A stretch of 64,000 nt of DNA from Agromyces terreus. GTDB lineage: Bacteria; Actinomycetota; Actinomycetes; Actinomycetales; Microbacteriaceae. Both the position numbers and the translations under genes were made by a program. Shown piece after piece: positions 8,784 to 16,902 of this stretch. The notes below the pieces were generated by a model, which was not told the DNA's origin, made no database searches, and saw nothing but the letters and a program-made list of their open reading frames with translations. The stretch is from assembly GCF_009749465.1 (NCBI RefSeq), contig NZ_WBIS01000009.1:1-64000 (forward strand), in the 5' to 3' direction. Each line of letters starts with the position of its first letter. The first letter of the stretch is position 1.

Positions 8784-9428
8784 GTGGTCTCATTCAGAGT
8801 CCGCGCGACTGCGCTGAGCGAGGTGGCGGCGTTGCTCGGCACTGTGCTGGCGACGTTCGACACCAACCTGTCGACGGTCGATTCGCAGGTCAAGCGCACG
8901 GTCGACGTCACCTGGAAGGGCGACGACGCCGACAGCTTCTCCGAGGGCTGGGCGACGTTCATGACCACCGCGGGGTTCGTGCGCCAGTCGCTCGCGGCCC
9001 TCCAGACGGGGCTCATCGCCGCCGACGGGTCGTACACGCAGAACGAATCCGGCGTGCAGCGCTCGTTCAACGGCCGCGCCCCCTCGGTCGCGGCGATGCG
9101 GTCGAACTCCGGCAAGCTCGGCGCGGTCGTCGACCGCGGCGAGGAACGCGCCGAAGACATGGCCGAGTTCTTCGGTCGCGACTACGACGGCGACGGCGAG
9201 AAGGAGCTCTACGGCGGCGGCATGCTCGGCGCCCGCAAGAGCACCGGCCAGGCGACCGGCGGCGGGTCGGGCGACAGCGACGGCGACGGCGATGACGACT
9301 CGATCGGCGAGGGCGTGTTCCGCCTCGGCGAAGACGGCGAGCCGGTCGTCGTCGAGGGCGCCGCACCCGTGCACATCGCCGAGGTGCCCGACATCGACGC
9401 ACCATCCGACGGGAGCAAGCATGGCTGA
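8784..9428 (+). CDS. WXG100-like protein with acidic C-terminal extension
   Basis: 214 aa from GTG. Residues 1-105 look like a WXG100 hairpin with the turn at TWKGDDADSF (W-K-G, about 43-45). A C-terminal extension is rich in Asp and Gly (RDYDGDGEKELYGGG, GDSDGDGDDDS), resembling calcium-binding Asp loops, and ends in an acidic tail. Such longer WXG proteins act as secretion partners or chaperones of large toxins. The gene overlaps the next WXG100 gene by 8 bases, so the two are coupled and probably form a heterodimer. Confidence 0.75.
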   Translation: MVSFRVRATALSEVAALLGTVLATFDTNLSTVDSQVKRTVDVTWKGDDADSFSEGWATFMTTAGFVRQSLAALQTGLIAADGSYTQNESGVQRSFNGRAPSVAAMRSNSGKLGAVVDRGEERAEDMAEFFGRDYDGDGEKELYGGGMLGARKSTGQATGGGSGDSDGDGDDDSIGEGVFRLGEDGEPVVVEGAAPVHIAEVPDIDAPSDGSKHG

Positions 9429-9732
9429 GCAGCAGGCCGATACGGCCGACCTCAAGGCGCTGGCCGACATGCTCGGCGAGCTCGTCACCTACTGCACCGC
9501 GCTCAAGCAGGGCGCGAGCGGTTTCGCGTACATGCTGCCCGCCGAGTGGCAGGGCCCCGCGATGAGCAACTTCCTCAGCATGTTCGAGAAGTGGCAGCTC
9601 GGGGCCGAGGCCATGGCCCAGGCCGCCGAGGGCCTGCAAGACCAGGTCGATGGCGCCCACAAGGCCTACACCGAGACGATCGAGTCGCTCGACGACTCCT
9701 GGCACAAGCTCGCCTCCGGCCTCAGCGGCTGA
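9421..9732 (+). CDS. WXG100 family protein
   Basis: 103 aa, third WXG100 member of the locus. The turn motif is PAEWQGPAMSNF (W-Q-G, about residues 43-45). Both flanking stretches read as amphipathic helices. It starts inside the end of the previous gene with an 8-base overlap, which suggests coupled synthesis and pairing with that protein. A T-tailed terminator follows, closing this transcript before toxin 1. Confidence 0.82.
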   Translation: MAEQQADTADLKALADMLGELVTYCTALKQGASGFAYMLPAEWQGPAMSNFLSMFEKWQLGAEAMAQAAEGLQDQVDGAHKAYTETIESLDDSWHKLASGLSG

Positions 9733-9746
9733 TCTTTCGCTCACCC

Positions 9747-9791
9747 GACCCGGCCCGACGAGGTACGCCCGTCGGGCCGGGTCGCTGTTTT
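9747..9791 (+). terminator. Rho-independent terminator after the WXG100 genes
   Basis: 14-bp perfect stem (GACCCGGCCCGACG with its complement), 9-base loop, then GCTGTTTT. It separates the WXG100 transcript from toxin 1. Confidence 0.8.
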
Positions 9792-9794
9792 GAC

Positions 9795-11265
9795 CTCAGG
9801 AGTTCGGGAGTTTCATGTCGCACCTTCAGTTGGATGCTGCGCGGCTCGCCGCGGATGGCACTGCGCTGTTCTCGATCGCGCAGTCGGTGTCGCAGGCGGT
9901 GCGTGCGTGCGAGTCCGCCCTCGGCGGTACCGGCGGCATGGCCGGCGACGACGAGTCGGCCGAGGTCTTCGCGCACGGTCAAGACGGCGAGCCCGGCTAC
10001 GACCAGTACGCGGTCGATGTGATGAAGTCGGCGTTGGGCTTGGCGAACGCGTTGCGCATCGTCGATGCCGCGCTGGGCAACACGGGTCGTGCGTACGACG
10101 GCGCGCAGCTGGTCGGCGCGTTCAAGCCGGCCTCGTCCTCGCGCATTCCCGAAGAGAGCCCGACCGTGGTGCCGCCGTCGGCGTCGGTGCCGACGTCGCT
10201 GGGCAAGGGCCCCGAGGGGCCGTTGGGCGAGTTCGGCCACTTCCTGAAAGACGCGCTCGCGACGCTCGGCGTGGTGCTGCCGTCGGCCGATCGCGGCAAG
10301 CTCTCGAGTGCCGAGTCGGCGTGGAGCGAGCTGTCGGGCGCGATGACGCGTGCGCAGTCGCGGGTCGACAGTGCCTTCACGAATTCGTCCTCGATGACGT
10401 TCCCGCAGAAGTCGAGCATGCTCTCGTGCCAGCGCTCGCTGGGTTCCTCGTTCGGCAAGGTCGCCGACTCGGCGGATTCGATGTCGGGGTTCGCGCGCGG
10501 CATGATCGACGCGGTCGACCAGGCGTGGGAGGAGATCGGCTGGTTCATCGCCCAGATGGCGATCGAGATCGGCATCGAGATCGGCATCGGCGCGCTGCTC
10601 GGCATGGTCACCTTCGGTGCGGGTGCGGCCGCGATGGCGGCGAAGATCATGACCACGGTCGTGCGGTGGGCGATCAAGATCTCCCTGTTGTGCAAGAAGC
10701 TGCGCACGCTCATCATGATGGCGCTGCGAGCGGCTCGTCTGGCGATCCGCGGCGGCATCCGCGTCGCGAAGGAGTCGATCTCCGCGGGGCTCGCGAGCGG
10801 CATCACGACCGTGTCGTTCAACACGGTGCGCGGTGCCCTCGACCCGAACTACCAGCCGCAGAACGTCCTGACCGCGGCGCTGTCGGCCGCGGTCGGCGGC
10901 GCGGCGGGTGCCGGAGTGTCGGGCGCCGGCGGCCGGTTGACCGGCGGTGTGAGTTCGGGCGCGATGCGCCGGGTCACGCATATCGCGGTCGAGACCGGCG
11001 GCGGCGCGGTCGATGGGCTCGCATCGGGTCTCGCGGAGTCGGGTCTGTCCGGTCAGCCGTTCCAGCCCTTGTCGTCGATGGCGGCCGGTGCGCTGCTCGG
11101 CGGCGCCTTGGCCGGGCGCCCCGGCGGCGGGCACGCACCCTCCTCGCCGTCCTCGCCCGGGGGCACGGGCGGTCCCGGCGGTTCCGGGCCCGACATCGAC
11201 ACGAGCGGCATCCCGTCGGGCACCGGCACGAACGCGAACGCGGGCACGCCCGGTGGCGGCGCGTC
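9795..11265 (+). repeat. 1.47-kb direct repeat, copy 1 (toxin 5' region)
   Basis: Begins 20 bases before the toxin 1 ATG and covers about 484 codons. The translation matches copy 2 (15432-16902) without a visible difference; the first substitution seen is at 11266. Offset between copies is 5637 bases. Confidence 0.92.
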
Positions 11266-12979
11266 GGTCGACGTTCCTTCCGACGCACCCACGCCCGGCG
11301 CGGGCGGCGGCGGTTCGAGCACGTCGGGTGGCGGCGGCGCCGTCGACGTGTCGAACGACGCGCCCACGCCCGGCGCGGGTGATGCGGGTTCGGGTGTCGG
11401 TGATGGTGGTGGTTCGGTCGACATTCCGGGTGCGGTCGATACGAGTGGTGTGGATCTGAGCAACGCGGGTTCCGCGGACGCCCCGACCGTCGACACGCCG
11501 CCCGTCGACGGGCCCACGGGCGCGGATGCGCCCGCGGCCGATGCGTCCACGAGTACGGATGCGCCTGCCGCCGATGCGTCTTCGGGCGTCGACGCTTCCG
11601 TGGCCGGCGATGCGCCCGCAGCGGCTGCGCCGGCTCATGCCGACGGACCCGCGACGGATGCCCCGACGCATGCCGATGGGGAGCCTGCCGACGGCGATGC
11701 GCCCCCTGGGCACACCGACGCGCCTGTTTCGGATGCGTCGAGCCACGCCGATGGAGCGGTCGCCGATTCCCCGATCCATGCCGACGGCGATGCGCCCGCG
11801 GCGCACGCCGGTGCGCCCGCTTCGGATGCGTCGAGCCCCGCTGCTGGCACCGCGTCGAGCCCGCTTGACGCGTCGAGCCCGGCTGGCGCGGCGACGCAGG
11901 GTGACGCCCCGACGCAGGGCGACGCGCCCGTCGACTCCGACGGTTCTGCGACCGACCCGAAGCCCGCAGTCGCGACAGCGTCCCCCGCCCACGCGGCCGC
12001 CTCGTCGGCCTCGGCACCGACCGACGCGGATATCGCCAGGACCGCCGACGCGGTGGCAGCCGATGCCGCCGATGGGCCGTCGACAGACGGATCGTCTGCC
12101 GATGAGGGCGGCTCGGGCGCGGCGTCCGCTCATGACGGCCTCGGCGAGTTCGAACATGAAGACCTCGCCGGTGCCGGGGGTGCTGCCGCCGCGGGAGCCG
12201 CGGCACTCGCCTTGAAGCCGTCCTTCCTCCCGTCGCATACGCCGGGTGGTGCGAGCCCCGCGATGCCGGGAGCGGCCGGCACGCCGGGTACGGCCGTGCC
12301 GCCGGCATCGACGCCTGGCGCCGGCGGCAGCGGAACCGGTGCGCACACGCCGTCCCATACGAACCTGAACGCGCCGGGGGCGGGAGCGCCGTCGACCACG
12401 CCGAAGGTGCCCGACCTGAGCGCGCTAGACGCCGAGTACCGCGAGCCGAACGGTGACATCCCCGCCGACAAGCTCGACGAGTGGGCGGCGAAGGTCTCCA
12501 AGGCCTATCCCACCCTGACGTCGGCCGATGTCCTCGGTATCTGGGACTACACGACGAACTCCTACGCCGAGATGAACGGCTACTTGCGCGGACTGAGCAC
12601 GCCGAGCGATGTCCCCGGGCTCGAGACACGGCTCAACGCGACGACCGCCGCGATCGCGAAGCTACCCCCGGTCCCGGGCATCACGTATCGTGGCATGGAG
12701 ATCCGTCCGGGGCTGCTCGACCAGTTCGTGCAGAGCAAGCAGTGGTCGGATCCGGCCTTCCTCAGCTCATCGACCTCATCGTCCGTCGCCGACGGCTTTG
12801 GCGCAGGCGGCGGTATCAAGGTGACCATCACAGGGCGGTCGGGCGTCGATGTCGGCCCGTTCTCGCGGTACCGCAGCGAAGATGAGATCCTGTTCCAGCG
12901 AGGCGTCAGCTTCGACGTGGTTCGAAAGGAAGAGGTCTCGCCCGGCATATGGGAAATCGACTTGGCCGAGCGGAAATGA
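9815..12979 (+). CDS. T7SS polymorphic toxin with C-terminal ADP-ribosyltransferase tip
   Basis: 1054 aa. Residues 1-~484 form the delivery part, shared with toxin 2: helical N-terminus, then a hydrophobic stretch (about 245-330) that may enter a membrane. Residues ~485-785 are an Ala/Asp/Pro/Gly linker with irregular DAP...HADG repeats. An Ala-rich pre-tip helix (GGAAAAGAAALALKPSF, near 790-806) also occurs in toxin 2. The tip (about 890-1054) is an arginine-clade ART: TYRG with R959, FLSSSTSSS from F982, and EDEILF with E1022-x-E1024. All three catalytic elements are present, so transfer of ADP-ribose from NAD to an unknown target is expected. ATGA overlap with the ADP-ribosylglycohydrolase gene marks a toxin-immunity pair. 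It carries no signal peptide; export by the type VII motor is inferred from context. Confidence 0.85.
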   Translation: MSHLQLDAARLAADGTALFSIAQSVSQAVRACESALGGTGGMAGDDESAEVFAHGQDGEPGYDQYAVDVMKSALGLANALRIVDAALGNTGRAYDGAQLVGAFKPASSSRIPEESPTVVPPSASVPTSLGKGPEGPLGEFGHFLKDALATLGVVLPSADRGKLSSAESAWSELSGAMTRAQSRVDSAFTNSSSMTFPQKSSMLSCQRSLGSSFGKVADSADSMSGFARGMIDAVDQAWEEIGWFIAQMAIEIGIEIGIGALLGMVTFGAGAAAMAAKIMTTVVRWAIKISLLCKKLRTLIMMALRAARLAIRGGIRVAKESISAGLASGITTVSFNTVRGALDPNYQPQNVLTAALSAAVGGAAGAGVSGAGGRLTGGVSSGAMRRVTHIAVETGGGAVDGLASGLAESGLSGQPFQPLSSMAAGALLGGALAGRPGGGHAPSSPSSPGGTGGPGGSGPDIDTSGIPSGTGTNANAGTPGGGASVDVPSDAPTPGAGGGGSSTSGGGGAVDVSNDAPTPGAGDAGSGVGDGGGSVDIPGAVDTSGVDLSNAGSADAPTVDTPPVDGPTGADAPAADASTSTDAPAADASSGVDASVAGDAPAAAAPAHADGPATDAPTHADGEPADGDAPPGHTDAPVSDASSHADGAVADSPIHADGDAPAAHAGAPASDASSPAAGTASSPLDASSPAGAATQGDAPTQGDAPVDSDGSATDPKPAVATASPAHAAASSASAPTDADIARTADAVAADAADGPSTDGSSADEGGSGAASAHDGLGEFEHEDLAGAGGAAAAGAAALALKPSFLPSHTPGGASPAMPGAAGTPGTAVPPASTPGAGGSGTGAHTPSHTNLNAPGAGAPSTTPKVPDLSALDAEYREPNGDIPADKLDEWAAKVSKAYPTLTSADVLGIWDYTTNSYAEMNGYLRGLSTPSDVPGLETRLNATTAAIAKLPPVPGITYRGMEIRPGLLDQFVQSKQWSDPAFLSSSTSSSVADGFGAGGGIKVTITGRSGVDVGPFSRYRSEDEILFQRGVSFDVVRKEEVSPGIWEIDLAERK

Positions 12980-14649
12980 CCGTTCGAGGAGTGCCGTCCG
13001 ATCCGAGGGCCTACGGCGAGGCTGTGTTCGATCGGCTTGCCGACCAGCTCCAGGCCCGGCAGGGCCGCTGGTCGAATGTCGAGAAGTGGCTCGGCATGGA
13101 CGCCACCGGTGAACGCCCCCGCGACGTCATCGCCGAACGCGTGGCGCGTGTCGTAGAGACGCTCGTTCGCCTCGCGGAGGTCTCGCAGGTCGATGTCGAG
13201 GTGCATGACACGTCGGTCGCCGTGCTGATCGATGGCGATCAGGTCATCCTGATGAGGTTCGGGTTGCGCGACGCAGAGCTGATCGAGTTCCGCGGCGGCA
13301 TCGAATGGCATTCGACGAATTCGCCCTATCGCTTTGCCTCGTCTGCAGCCCTGTATCGGTTCGGCAGTCTCCGATGGGCGACCCGATTCACCGCCGCCGA
13401 TGAAGCGAGCGCCCGGCTTCCGCTTCGCAGGTCCTCGAATGCACTCGCATTCCACGTGGTTCCCGCCGATGCCGAGTCGTGGGGGCTCGGGCCACGAACG
13501 TCGGATCCGGGAGTCGCATACGAACTGGCGGCGGCGTGCCTGCTCGCCCCGGATGAGCTGCTGCGTCGCATCGACGGACTCGAGGCCGAAGACGGGCGGC
13601 TCGGGCTGGGTCGACGCGATGTCGTCGATCGGGTCGAGGGCGCGCTGCTGGGTGGGGCGATCGGCGATGCCCTCGGGTACCCGATCGAGTTCTCGAAGGG
13701 GTCCGAGCTCGGCGAGATCATCGTGACGTACGGTGGGTTCCCGGTCGGCGACGGCTCGATCAGCGACGACACGCAGCTCACGTTGTTCACCGTCGAAGAA
13801 CTCTCGAGCCTGACGCATGACGACGTGCGTGCCGTCCGTCGGGCTTCGCATTCGGCGAACGTGCGGTGGTACGGCACCCAGGTCCGGCAGGCTCCGGATG
13901 CTGCCGCGACGGGACTCGCCACTGAGTCGTGGTTGTACGCCAGGCGTGCGCCCGGCATGACGATGATGGGTTCGATCGGCGAGGTCGCCCATCAGTCCGA
14001 CGCAGCCCTGGTCATGGATGCGGTCAACGAAAGCAAAGGGTGCGGTACGGTGATGCGGGCGGCGCCATACGGCCTCGTCCCGGGATGGACGCCCCGATTC
14101 GCCTTCGACGCTGCGGCCTCGGCCGCAGCGCTGACCCATGGTCATCCGACCGCTGCGGAGGCGGCAGGTGCGACGGCCATGATCGTCCGGCTGCTCGTCG
14201 ACGGCCTCTCACCGGTCGATGCGGTGCAGCACACGGTCGGATTCCTCGCTCTCGCCGGCGGTGCGGGCGAGACCATCGCGGCGTTGCGGTCTGCATGCGA
14301 ACTCGTTCTCGCAGGCGCGCCGACCCGGACTCGGGTCGAATCGCTCGGCGACGGGTGGACGGCCGAGGAGGCCCTCGCGATCGCGGTGTACGCGGCGCTC
14401 GCCTTCCCCGGACCCGAACACATCGGCGATGCGCTCGCACTCGCCGTGTCCCATGACGGCGACAGCGACTCCACGGGTGCGATCTGCGGCAACCTGCTCG
14501 GTGCGGCGCACGGCCGCGGTGCCCTTCCTCCCGGGCTCGTGGATCAGGTCGAGGGACGCGACACGATCTTGCGTCTCGCACGACGACTCGCCGCATCCGG
14601 GCGAGGCGGAGAAACGACGAATATCGAGGCTGAAGGAAGACGCCCATGA
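12976..14649 (+). CDS. ADP-ribosylglycohydrolase-domain immunity protein
   Basis: 557 aa. The start is set at the ATGA overlap with toxin 1; an ATG 27 bases earlier is in frame but lies inside the toxin tip. Residues 1-~210 are not recognised and may bind the toxin. Residues ~215-540 are an ADP-ribosylglycohydrolase (ARH/DraG fold): GALLGGAIGDALG from 222, SDDT at 263-266, and HDGDSDSTGA with D496, D498, S499 and T500. These are the metal and substrate ligands of the family, so the enzyme should be active. Known parallel: Tri1, the ARH-fold immunity to the type VI ART toxin Tre1, blocks the toxin and also removes ADP-ribose. The same double protection is inferred here. It is coupled by ATGA to the next gene. 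Confidence 0.87.
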   Translation: MTVRGVPSDPRAYGEAVFDRLADQLQARQGRWSNVEKWLGMDATGERPRDVIAERVARVVETLVRLAEVSQVDVEVHDTSVAVLIDGDQVILMRFGLRDAELIEFRGGIEWHSTNSPYRFASSAALYRFGSLRWATRFTAADEASARLPLRRSSNALAFHVVPADAESWGLGPRTSDPGVAYELAAACLLAPDELLRRIDGLEAEDGRLGLGRRDVVDRVEGALLGGAIGDALGYPIEFSKGSELGEIIVTYGGFPVGDGSISDDTQLTLFTVEELSSLTHDDVRAVRRASHSANVRWYGTQVRQAPDAAATGLATESWLYARRAPGMTMMGSIGEVAHQSDAALVMDAVNESKGCGTVMRAAPYGLVPGWTPRFAFDAAASAAALTHGHPTAAEAAGATAMIVRLLVDGLSPVDAVQHTVGFLALAGGAGETIAALRSACELVLAGAPTRTRVESLGDGWTAEEALAIAVYAALAFPGPEHIGDALALAVSHDGDSDSTGAICGNLLGAAHGRGALPPGLVDQVEGRDTILRLARRLAASGRGGETTNIEAEGRRP

Positions 14650-15185
14650 GCGACCAGGAGAAGTTCGAAGCGTTCGTGAGCGCGGTCGGGAAACTTCCGC
14701 CGACGTCGGGGGTGACCTTCCACGGTGGCAACGAAACGGTGGACCCCGGCACGCTCGTCGGCGTTCTCGCGACCTCGAGATCGATCCTTGTGGCCACCGA
14801 GAATCTCCGCTCCACGACCCTGATCGTCGTTCTTGGACGAACCGGACGTGAGCTGTCGGCGCTGTCCGGCCACCCCGACGAACGGGAAGTGGTCTTTCTG
14901 CCTGGAACGACGTTCGGCCGGGTCATCGAGGGTGAAGCACCAGGGGGGCTTCGGATCGTGATCCTCGAGGAACTCGGCGAGCATATCGAGCCGGGCGGGC
15001 ACGGCACGCCGCGCGATCTGCTCGAAAGCGTCGTCGCGCATGTCGCGCGGGAACGGACTCTCCCCCCAGTGGTCGTCCATAGCCCGGGCAAGTTCGTGGG
15101 GCCGCTGCCGCTGCTCGGGTCGGCGGCCGCTTCGGGGGGCGCACCCACCTCGGACGGTCCCGTCGCGCCGATCGGCGACGTCTGA
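14646..15185 (+). CDS. Free-standing degenerate ART-like protein
   Basis: 179 aa, third gene of the ART cassette, with an ATGA overlap. It aligns by eye with the toxin 1 tip. PPTSGVTFHGG matches PPVPGITYRGM but has H26 in place of the catalytic Arg. DEREVVFLPGTTF matches EDEILFQRGVSF and keeps E79-x-E81. The STS strand is replaced by ILVATENL. About 60 C-terminal residues run on as a Pro/Gly/Ala tail. Loss of the Arg argues against NAD transfer, so it may be a decoy, a second immunity protein or a remnant of another tip. Homology to the tip is what the sequence shows; the role is inference. Confidence 0.6.
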   Translation: MSDQEKFEAFVSAVGKLPPTSGVTFHGGNETVDPGTLVGVLATSRSILVATENLRSTTLIVVLGRTGRELSALSGHPDEREVVFLPGTTFGRVIEGEAPGGLRIVILEELGEHIEPGGHGTPRDLLESVVAHVARERTLPPVVVHSPGKFVGPLPLLGSAAASGGAPTSDGPVAPIGDV

Positions 15186-15186
15186 G

Positions 15187-15290
15187 GGTCGACACGCTCG
15201 ACAGCGCTGCAACCGGCTGCGCCAGCGCGTCACCGAATTTCGTGGCGATGAGCATGGCCGCCGTCCTCCGTGTACCGTTCCCCGGATGAA
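15187..15290 (+). pseudogene. Fragment of the 113-aa gene found at 22906
   Basis: About 80 bases closely match the 5' part of the 113-aa gene (for example GGCTGCGCCAG and the 20-mer GTGGCGATGAGCATGGCCGC in both). The fragment has small indels, lacks the start codon and is cut off at about 15290. It is a relic of a second copy of the last gene of the toxin 2 module. Confidence 0.72.
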
Positions 15291-15360
15291 GGAGGCGCGG
15301 CATCCGCTCGTGTCTGCGTGAGTGGTGACCGGGAGCCTGACGAACCGGTGCGGCGCGGCG

Positions 15361-15380
15361 CATGGAGAGTCCTCCCCATG
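15361..15380. promoter_or_regulatory. 20-bp inverted repeat operator candidate upstream of toxin 2
   Basis: Arms CATGGAGAG and CTCCCCATG around TC, one mismatch. It is a near copy of the site at 8308-8327. TATGGT (15397-15402) could be the -10 box, putting the right arm over the -35 position. Confidence 0.5.
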
Positions 15381-15431
15381 GCAGAGACCTCCTTCGTATG
15401 GTTCGCTGGGAACCGTCGATACCCACCACCA

Positions 15432-16902
15432 CTCAGGAGTTCGGGAGTTTCATGTCGCACCTTCAGTTGGATGCTGCGCGGCTCGCCGCGGATGGCACTG
15501 CGCTGTTCTCGATCGCGCAGTCGGTGTCGCAGGCGGTGCGTGCGTGCGAGTCCGCCCTCGGCGGTACCGGCGGCATGGCCGGCGACGACGAGTCGGCCGA
15601 GGTCTTCGCGCACGGTCAAGACGGCGAGCCCGGCTACGACCAGTACGCGGTCGATGTGATGAAGTCGGCGTTGGGCTTGGCGAACGCGTTGCGCATCGTC
15701 GATGCCGCGCTGGGCAACACGGGTCGTGCGTACGACGGCGCGCAGCTGGTCGGCGCGTTCAAGCCGGCCTCGTCCTCGCGCATTCCCGAAGAGAGCCCGA
15801 CCGTGGTGCCGCCGTCGGCGTCGGTGCCGACGTCGCTGGGCAAGGGCCCCGAGGGGCCGTTGGGCGAGTTCGGCCACTTCCTGAAAGACGCGCTCGCGAC
15901 GCTCGGCGTGGTGCTGCCGTCGGCCGATCGCGGCAAGCTCTCGAGTGCCGAGTCGGCGTGGAGCGAGCTGTCGGGCGCGATGACGCGTGCGCAGTCGCGG
16001 GTCGACAGTGCCTTCACGAATTCGTCCTCGATGACGTTCCCGCAGAAGTCGAGCATGCTCTCGTGCCAGCGCTCGCTGGGTTCCTCGTTCGGCAAGGTCG
16101 CCGACTCGGCGGATTCGATGTCGGGGTTCGCGCGCGGCATGATCGACGCGGTCGACCAGGCGTGGGAGGAGATCGGCTGGTTCATCGCCCAGATGGCGAT
16201 CGAGATCGGCATCGAGATCGGCATCGGCGCGCTGCTCGGCATGGTCACCTTCGGTGCGGGTGCGGCCGCGATGGCGGCGAAGATCATGACCACGGTCGTG
16301 CGGTGGGCGATCAAGATCTCCCTGTTGTGCAAGAAGCTGCGCACGCTCATCATGATGGCGCTGCGAGCGGCTCGTCTGGCGATCCGCGGCGGCATCCGCG
16401 TCGCGAAGGAGTCGATCTCCGCGGGGCTCGCGAGCGGCATCACGACCGTGTCGTTCAACACGGTGCGCGGTGCCCTCGACCCGAACTACCAGCCGCAGAA
16501 CGTCCTGACCGCGGCGCTGTCGGCCGCGGTCGGCGGCGCGGCGGGTGCCGGAGTGTCGGGCGCCGGCGGCCGGTTGACCGGCGGTGTGAGTTCGGGCGCG
16601 ATGCGCCGGGTCACGCATATCGCGGTCGAGACCGGCGGCGGCGCGGTCGATGGGCTCGCATCGGGTCTCGCGGAGTCGGGTCTGTCCGGTCAGCCGTTCC
16701 AGCCCTTGTCGTCGATGGCGGCCGGTGCGCTGCTCGGCGGCGCCTTGGCCGGGCGCCCCGGCGGCGGGCACGCACCCTCCTCGCCGTCCTCGCCCGGGGG
16801 CACGGGCGGTCCCGGCGGTTCCGGGCCCGACATCGACACGAGCGGCATCCCGTCGGGCACCGGCACGAACGCGAACGCGGGCACGCCCGGTGGCGGCGCG
16901 TC
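15432..16902 (+). repeat. 1.47-kb direct repeat, copy 2 (toxin 5' region)
   Basis: Same sequence as 9795-11265, starting 20 bases before the toxin 2 ATG. It includes the ribosome site (GGGAG) and the first ~484 codons. The first difference is at 16903. Confidence 0.92.

Noticed and set aside
12949..12975. Upstream ATG for the ADP-ribosylglycohydrolase gene
   Set aside because: It lies in the toxin tip; the ATGA overlap start at 12976 fits the coupling seen in the rest of the cassette.
15362..15451. 30-codon N-terminal extension of toxin 2
   Set aside because: The extra codons fall in the inverted repeat and -10 region, and the duplicated ribosome site and ATG match toxin 1 at 9815.
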